A stretch of DNA of 64,000 nucleotides. It comes from Topomyia yanbarensis. Its lineage: Eukaryota > Arthropoda > Insecta > Diptera > Culicidae. Made by a program: the position numbers and the translations under genes. Location of the stretch: NCBI RefSeq assembly GCF_030247195.1, contig NC_080670.1, forward strand, positions 161,520,080 to 161,584,079, written 5' to 3'. Positions 58,170 through 64,000 of the stretch are shown in pieces (the first letter of the stretch is position 1; each line of letters begins with the position of its first letter). The notes beneath the pieces are model-generated. The model saw only the letters and a program-made list of their open reading frames with translations. It made no database searches and was not told the DNA's origin.

Positions 58170-58720
58170 TCAGACATTCAAAAACACCAACTCTGTTTTA
58201 TGATGGGCAATCGTCTCCATTGCGAGTGCCTCCAGCTCTTCTAGTGATTCTCCGATTACTTGGAACACCACATTATCCGCGAAACCGAAAATCGTTACAC
58301 CTCTGAGAACGTTCAGCTTTAATACTCCATCGTACGCTGCGTCGAGCCGAGGAACGTCAGTCGTAGTTGTCATTCTCCCTTGTCTGTTTCATAGATCAGT
58401 GTTCGGTACTGAAAGTAGCTCTGTAATATCCTGCAGAATTACTCATGCTGTACAGCGAATGGACGATTGCTTCCCAGCTAGTACTATTGAAGAGTTCTTC
58501 ACATCTAAGATAACCACCACGCAATAGCGATATCCTTTTCTCTGTTGTCATCACAGCTCCCACAACCGTTCGGGTGGAATTCACTGTAGACCTGCCTATA
58601 ACGAAGTCGAATTGCATGACATGCTGTTCTCACGGTCCGTGTACTTAGTTAGGTTGTTCAGGATTACTCTCTCTAACAGTACCAAGAAACATATTGACCT
58701 ATACGCTGGAAGATCTCCAA
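58170..58720 (-). pseudogene. LINE reverse transcriptase, copy 2
   Basis: On the minus strand, traces of the LLERxILxRL block (LLERVILNNLTKYT) precede FVIGRSTVNSTRTVVGAV (usual FRKGRSTVDAI), then FNSTSWEAIVHSL (usual NAFNSASWEAI), then after a stop LDAAYDGVLKLNVLRGVTIF with GFADNVVFQVIGESLEELEA (catalytic FADD changed to FADN) and IAHHKTELVFLN. The loss of the second catalytic Asp confirms that it is dead. Confidence 0.85.
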
Positions 58721-58794
58721 GTTTTCCTGGCATCGTAAGCAGCATCAGCTTCTGTCGCTTCCAGTTATCGGATCATTCGGAACATATCCGGGTT

Positions 58795-58826
58795 CTCATA
58801 TATCGCTTTTTGCAGCGATATATGAG
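58795..58826. repeat. Perfect 13-bp hairpin in the LINE
   Basis: CTCATATATCGCT (58795-58807) and AGCGATATATGAG (58814-58826) are exact inverted copies around a 6-nt loop. Probably incidental to the decayed LINE. Confidence 0.85.
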
Positions 58827-60299
58827 AGGTTGGTACTGGGTCCTTCCACTCATGGCTTTCGCCATCTCGATCAGCTGCTTGTTGGTAATTCGAGCTTCTT
58901 CTTCGTGATCATCCTCCTCATTGTACGGCAAAGATTGGTGTTTTCCACTTTCACTCGTTATTCAAACCGTGTCAAATGCTGTACCAGATCGCTTGATGGT
59001 CGCTGTGGATATATCCTCGCACACTTTTCATCTTTCCTGTCACTCCAAGGCTACAAACATTAACATGGATAATGGGTTCCCGGCTCTCCCTGCAGTAAGT
59101 ACTGTTGGTACCTTTGTTTGTAAGATCTACATTTAGCTTTGCTAGAGCCTTCTTGATCGCTGATGGTCAGACAAAGTCCTTTTGATTCCAGCGTCCTTCT
59201 CGACAATTTTGCAAGTTCTTGGAATATTTCAGAATTAAAGCCTCTTCGGTTCCTTTGAAAACGGCTAATTCGATATTCACAAGCTTAGTCTTAAATGGAA
59301 GGTTTAGTAGCAGACTTTGATCTGGTGAATGGTGAACATATGGGTGCGGAAATATGGTATGAACACTGCGATCCCATATTAAATCTTTAAATTTCAAAAG
59401 CCTTTCGGTAAATCTCATGCATATTGAATATTAAACCACAAATAAATCGTCGGGAGTCTTATGAGAATTCAGATTGTTTCCTTATAGAAATTATTTTAGA
59501 ATGCAACTACCGATCTCTATCGACTGTTGCGTTTAAAATGGGATCGATTCAGAAGTCGGTCTGTTAGCCTTGCTATGAGATGTTTGTTTGAGAATTCACG
59601 AGCGGCTCCTTCCTTCCGCGAACAGTAAACGTTTCGTTTGATGTTAAACTGGATCGACGATTTTATTCGGACGTCCTATCTACCATATTGACCATTCTTG
59701 GTCAAAATAAAAAAAAGCATGGGATGGCAATTTACTAGAATAGTTTTCAATGACGAAAAGCAAAACTTTATGAAAGCTGTTGTTTTTTTTATAAAAAGTG
59801 ACATTTTTTTAATTGAGGTTATTAAAAAAATTATTTGCCCCCTGATTTTTTCCAGCAATTTTGAAGGGGGAGTGACATAATTTTTAAAAAAGATTTGTAA
59901 TGGCCTTATTAATTACAATTACTAATCTTCTACAAAATTTGCTAAATTTCACAAATAAATTATGGATTAACCACTCTTCTACTTTATAATAATATTAGTA
60001 TTGAGCATCCAATCTTCATTCGTAAAAATTACTATGAACGAGATCGTTTACAAAACCAATTTCCCTCAAATCACAGATATATTAACTATATCCAATCCTA
60101 AACATTTATAGGGAAAGCTTGCACCTCTAATTGGCACCACAAACATAAATTGGGTACCTAGCTTGCATTTGACCAAAAGTTCCATTAGAGAGGCATTACC
60201 ACTAGCTAGACATCAAGCGGATTATAATGCAGGTACAAAGAAGACATCTTTCTGTGATTTTAAATAACGTCCTTTATTCCAATACATGGTAGAATTCAA

Positions 60300-61260
60300 G
60301 AAAAGTTTTTTTTTCAGCCGCCAATCATGATTTAAATGATGATCCATATTCTGGACCCCTAACGGCATCTGAATTCAGCGATGAAGATTTTGAAAAGCAT
60401 CAGCAGACACCCCGCAAAGTTTGCTCAGTAAAAGTGCATGCGACTGCACTGGTAAGGAGTCATGCTACACAAACTGACAATTTCGAGACGAAAAAGAAGT
60501 CAGAGCAGTATGAACGAGTGATAAAAATCTCAAGGCGGAGCTAACCTTGATACCAGAACAACTAGAAGAGCTCAATAAAAGCCATAGACGAACAAAGGTT
60601 AATGTGCAAACTCTCCGAGAACTTCCAAAGGACGTGAGGTTCTATGCTGGATTAGATGATTATAAAGTTGTTGAAATGATATTCAAAACTATTTAACCTT
60701 ATCTGCCGGCTTCTTTGAATCTTCTCAAAGAGCAAGTATTTTTGATGACCTTACAGAAGCTGCGAATCGATTACTTTTTTAAATCATTAAGCATCTCTTA
60801 CGAAATCATCCAAATAGCCATATCTCAGTACATCTACTCAACAATTTATGCAATTTATACTGTATTCTACAGAGTTGCTCACTGGCCTGACAGAAACAAT
60901 CTGAAGAAACTTACTTCAGAGTGCTTCAAAGATGATTTTGGAGAGCAGATACGTCATTATTGACTGCTTTTAAATCAAGGGAAAAAATCATTGAATCCTA
61001 TCGCAGCGGCAAAGCAATGGTCTGAGTATAAAAAATCTAGTACACTCAAATATTTGACTGACGTAAGCTCAACGGACTATGTGATGTACGTGTCACAAGA
61101 ATACGTAGGCATCAGATAAAATCATCACACAAACTTCTGGCTTTCTAGATAATGTGTCTGAAGGAGATGTCCTCATGGCTGACCGTGGATTCCTAATGGA
61201 GAAGGATATAAAAGACAAAAATGCAGTACTAAATATTCCAACTTTAGATTAAGAAACTTA
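60300..61260 (+). pseudogene. DDE_4-type transposase catalytic region, broken
   Basis: Plus-strand pieces in three frames: VNVQTLRELPKDVRFYAGLD, LLKEQVFLMTLQKLRIDYFF, HWPDRNNLKKLTSECFKDDF, RYVIIDCF (first catalytic Asp in VIIDC), FLDNVSEGDVLMADRGFLME (second Asp in MADRGF), NAVLNIPTLD. This is the DDE_Tnp_4 pattern (FYTGLPNF; LEDQLLMTLMKLR; WPSREEIRKTMPQCFKxDF; VIIDCTE; GDxVMADRGF; LNIPPF). The N-terminal linker DDPYSGPLTASEFSDEDF lies at about 60.34 kb. Several frameshifts, and the third acidic residue is not seen. Confidence 0.8.
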
Positions 61261-61300
61261 GAATAAGAAATTGTCTGTGTGGCGCTTGACGCCAAAGACG

Positions 61301-61993
61301 AATGAATAAATAAAAGTACACATTCTGTAGGATTCTTACGATAAAATGGAGTCAAAGTAAAAAACTATATCAATAAACGAAGAAAACTCATTTTCCGTGA
61401 ATAGTGTGTATCGGAATTACACATGAATTCAGACGCAGGCAAAAATACTTAAGATGACGAAAACTCACAGAAACACCGTGCGACAGACTGGACAACTGAT
61501 GACATTCCTGTTCTTAAAAAGCAACTAAACAAAGGAAAGATCCAGAAGATTCTCAAGTGATAGCCAAACTCCATGAAACGGCGAATTTGTTAGGAAATCA
61601 GTAGGCAAGATTATTAACGGGTATTGTCAGATATACGAACTTCATTTGATTTTTTCTCAAAGCGAGCAGTTGTTGTTTTGGATTTTCCATTCTGTCGATG
61701 ATTTAAATGATTATGTTAATATGAGAAAATTTGCATCAATTTTTAATAACTACTAGTGATAGAAAGGTAGAAGGAAGAAGGTTAATGAATTCAAAATGAA
61801 ATATGCCGAAGTTCAACGTGTGTGTCAAAAACACATTTTAATCATTCCTAAAAACAAAACTCGTTTTCCCAGAATATTGCCAATTAAACATAAAGTTTAA
61901 CTAGCTAACAATAAGGCAGAAAAATGCTCTTCATGTCGAGTCGCCGTCTGCGGTGATGTCCTGCAAGAAATAGATTCCATAACCAATTTAGTG
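61301..61993. other. No gene seen
   Basis: AT-rich, possibly the eroded 3' part of the THAP transposon. No terminal repeat was found. Confidence 0.4.
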
Positions 61994-63112
61994 TAGAGTA
62001 AGGTGGGGCAAAAGTGCGCACCTAACAGTTTTTGTAAAATAACTATTGGTAGAAAGGCACTAGAAAATCGGCATGATTACAAATTAATACTCTCATCACA
62101 CATCTTCAAATCGTAATACTAGATATCTCTTGGTTTTGCTTGTAATCCGAGAAATAATTATTTTCTTATGAATACTCAAATGCGCACTTTTGCCCCATGT
62201 TCGGGGCAAGAGTGCGCATAGCACGGGGCAAAAGTGCGTACTGATTAAATAGCCGATTTATTACCGCCCATAAATTAAACAAATCAATTTTAGGATATCC
62301 ATCCCCTCTTACTCTTTCTTCATAACTAAAAAGTACTCCTCCATCTGCCTCGGACTTGGATGTTTCATCTTTTAGACAATGTCGTTCATGATCAAACTGT
62401 CACCCCTCGTAACATCATTATTTGTCATAGTAGGGTGGATCACTACAAGAATTCTTGCGAATATTGTATTTATATTGCAAATACATCTTTATTTACATAT
62501 TCATAGTTTTTTGTTTCTTTTTTAATTACTCTGAGCTTTCGGCACTCTATATTTTCCCTTGGAACCAGTTAGGCTAATGCTTTTGTTCCTAAACCGCTCA
62601 TATCAGTCGTAATTTGACCGATGAGCTCGCAGTTATTGAAGATGCTGGTCCCTTCTTTAAATCAAGGAAGAATTAGTTCTATTTTTGTATAAAAAGCTTC
62701 GTGTCGTTTTATTGGGGCGGATATGCTATGTGCACTTTTACCCCACCGTCAGATTTTTAACTTATTAAATTGTTACGATAATTACTAAATTTTTTTCATC
62801 AAATCAAATATATCTCGCAACGAACCATATGTTGAAGATTTTTAGGGTTTTGTAGTTTTATAGATCCTGATTTATTCAAACAGCCAATTTATGATTCCCA
62901 AAATTCAAAAAATTACATCAATGCAGCGAAAAATGTTCCTTCCCCCTTAATTTCAAGCCACTATATTCAAACCTTTCATGCTTATATGTGCGATTAGTTG
63001 ACTTAATGATATACTAAATCCATACAGGGTTGCCAGGTTCTAGCACTTGTGCGCTTCTAAAAGTCCTTTGCGCACTTTTGGTCCACGCGCACTTTTACCC
63101 CACCTTACTCTA
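61994..63112. mobile_element. MITE with TAGAGTAAGGTGGGG inverted ends
   Basis: The left end TAGAGTAAGGTGGGGCAAAA then GTGCGCAC and the right end GCGCACTTTTACCCCACCTT then ACTCTA are inverted copies (one mismatch in the core). TA at both outer ends suggests a TA target. The motif GGGGCAAAAGTGCGCA, in either orientation, recurs internally near 62183, 62210, 62237 and 62730. No coding content in 1.1 kb. Confidence 0.85.
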
Positions 63113-63412
63113 CAAATGTTCTGCCCTTTGCGCGTAAAAGTGGACTTACCCAATTTCCACTATAGTGGAGAAAAATCAGCTCTCATCCAATTTTTTTCCT
63201 TAGGGAGAAATATAGCATAATGTCAACATATCTCCAAAAACCAAAGAAAAGTGGATAAACACGTCCAATTTTTGTTTGTCTTTATTGAGAATTTGGTTCC
63301 AGAGACAAGCTTTTCTATTTTTATAAGAAACGTAAAACGCTTAACAGTATTTCGCATTGCTCCAAAATCATGTAGCTTCGTGTCAAAGAATCTAACTAGC
63401 ATCATTTCTCAG

Positions 63413-63635
63413 CAGAAGTGGATCCAGAAAAAAATTTCGGAGGAGGTCCGAAATTAATATTTTGAAATGTTATAAACTTTTTAATTAAAATCAGTTTTGG
63501 TTGCCGAATCTGATTTTGAATGATTTGGAATTTAGAACGAATTTAAAATAGAAACTATTTTAAAAGTTTCTCAAGGAGATAAAAAATTTCGGGGGGGTTC
63601 GGACCCCCAGGACCCTCTCCCTGGATCCACCACTG
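63413..63635. mobile_element. hAT-type MITE, 8-bp target duplication
   Basis: The left end CAGAAGTGGATCCAG and right end CTGGATCCACCACTG are inverted (CAGwGGTGGATCCAG). Flanks TTTCTCAG (63405-63412) and TTTCTTAG (63636-63643) form an 8-bp target duplication with one change. Internally, GGAGGAGGTCCG on the left mirrors CGGACCCCCAGGACCC on the right. No coding content. Confidence 0.85.
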
Positions 63636-63643
63636 TTTCTTAG

Positions 63644-64000
63644 AGCTCTATCATTTATATTAGCAATTGCTTGCCCGGCGATTGAAATAATGGACTTTTT
63701 CGCTCCCGTCATCATCCGCTATAGTTCGAATAATCGAAATTTTCCCGCTCCAGACAACCCCATTCCTTCCGATTTGGCGAGTTAATTTTCTGCAGCACAC
63801 AATTACACACAACCTACCCCCGTAATTACCGCCAGCTGTCTGCACTTAATTCCACAATTTCCCGAAACGGGACGAAACGCCTTTGCAGCACCCATCAGCA
63901 CTTGGGCCAAGACTTTGTTTAATCAATACTGCATACATAGCACATACCCTCCCTTCCACCCTTCTTCCAGGGTAAACCGGAGGCCAAGTTTTTCCGCCGT
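63644..64000. promoter_or_regulatory. Repeat-free, GC-richer right edge, possible regulatory DNA
   Basis: No mobile element is recognised. The composition resembles the 21.4 and 50.0 kb islands, with an AAGTTTTTCCGCC word at the window end. Many homopolymer-poor short motifs, no open frame with a domain. It could be near an exon outside the window. Confidence 0.25.

Larger units (their letters stand above)
56990..59170 (-). mobile_element. R1/LOA-like non-LTR retrotransposon, copy 2, degenerate
   Basis: On the minus strand: RT finger/palm pieces (59.1-58.4 kb), RT core (58.37-58.17), then a 3' region (57.96-56.99) with the same CGGGAGCTAAA-type words as copy 1. It is 5'-truncated and shorter than copy 1, with both thumb and C-terminal parts largely deleted. 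It sits inside the 33-bp-ended element. Confidence 0.8.
56111..59906. mobile_element. 3.8-kb element with identical 33-bp inverted ends
   Basis: AGGCCATTACAAATCTTTTT then TAAAAATTATGTC (56111-56143) is exactly inverted at 59874-59906. Just inside, both sides have a stretch of CCCCCTTC/GAAGGGGG (near 56164 and 59863). It lies between the two halves of the THAP transposon and itself contains the second R1/LOA-like LINE. No transposase of its own was recognised. The flanks (TAATT left, TATTAATT right) do not give an unambiguous target duplication. Confidence 0.85.
55681..61300 (+). mobile_element. THAP + DDE (Harbinger/ISL2EU-like) DNA transposon, split
   Basis: A THAP zinc finger (55815-56048) and, 4.5 kb downstream on the same strand, a DDE_4-type transposase (60.6-61.25 kb) together match the architecture of ISL2EU-like transposons. 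A 3.8-kb element (56111-59906) lies between them. Left terminal sequences may be the TTAGGC repeats at 55309/55470; no right terminus was found. Confidence 0.65.

Overview
The window looks like nuclear DNA of a culicine mosquito, most likely Aedes. The grounds are short AT-rich introns, insect-type splice and start contexts, and a dense, deeply nested load of mosquito-type transposable elements: Bel/Pao, Jockey, I, R1/LOA-like and RTE-like LINEs, tRNA-derived SINEs, Tc1/mariner, piggyBac-, hAT- and Harbinger/ISL2EU-like DNA elements and many MITEs. The species is inferred from family resemblance remembered from mosquito genomes; no search was run. Everything that is neither repeat nor gene reads as intronic or intergenic DNA.

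Only one host gene is well supported. On the minus strand two coding exons (5619-4943 and 4867-4238), joined by a 75-bp intron, encode the N-terminal ~435 residues of a Ser/Pro/Tyr-rich, probably regulatory protein. It has a strong start (in-frame TAA just upstream, CAAA before ATG) and a perfect GTAAGT donor at the end of exon 2, so it continues to the left beyond the window. A Bel/Pao gag-protease relic occupies 1-2.2 kb, inside that downstream intron. Three GC-richer, repeat-poor islands (21.4-22.7, 50.0-51.1 and 63.65-64.0 kb) share a recurring AAAACTTTT/AAAAGTTTT word and may hold promoters or 5' exons of other genes. A weak signal-peptide-like exon candidate lies at 22.49 kb.

Layout: 0-2.2 kb Bel/Pao relic; 4.2-5.6 kb gene; 7.5-9.65 kb degenerate tandem repeat, a MITE and a 198-bp (TA)n tract; 9.9-10.7 kb Tc1 pseudogene; 11.7-20 kb SINE relics, MITEs, two hairpins (one with perfect 71-bp arms) and a mariner relic; 23.4-29.7 kb a TTAA MITE and a minus-strand R1/LOA-like LINE broken by a piggyBac-type MITE; 31-35 kb small palindromic elements and unassigned DNA; 35.4-39.1 kb Jockey-like LINE with a SINE in its gag; 42.4-46.0 kb I-like LINE whose RNase H is split by a 1.15-kb hAT-type element; 46.6-48.2 kb MITE and fragments of two further LINEs; 52.1-54.2 kb a LINE ORF1 and an RTE-like reverse transcriptase; 54.4-61.3 kb a THAP/DDE transposon split by a 3.8-kb element with identical 33-bp inverted ends, itself carrying a second R1/LOA-like LINE; 62.0-63.6 kb two more MITEs.

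No transposase or reverse transcriptase here is intact; all carry frameshifts, stops or deletions. The main interest is the order of nested insertions, the perfect hairpin, the terminal-motif families, and the identity of the split regulatory gene.
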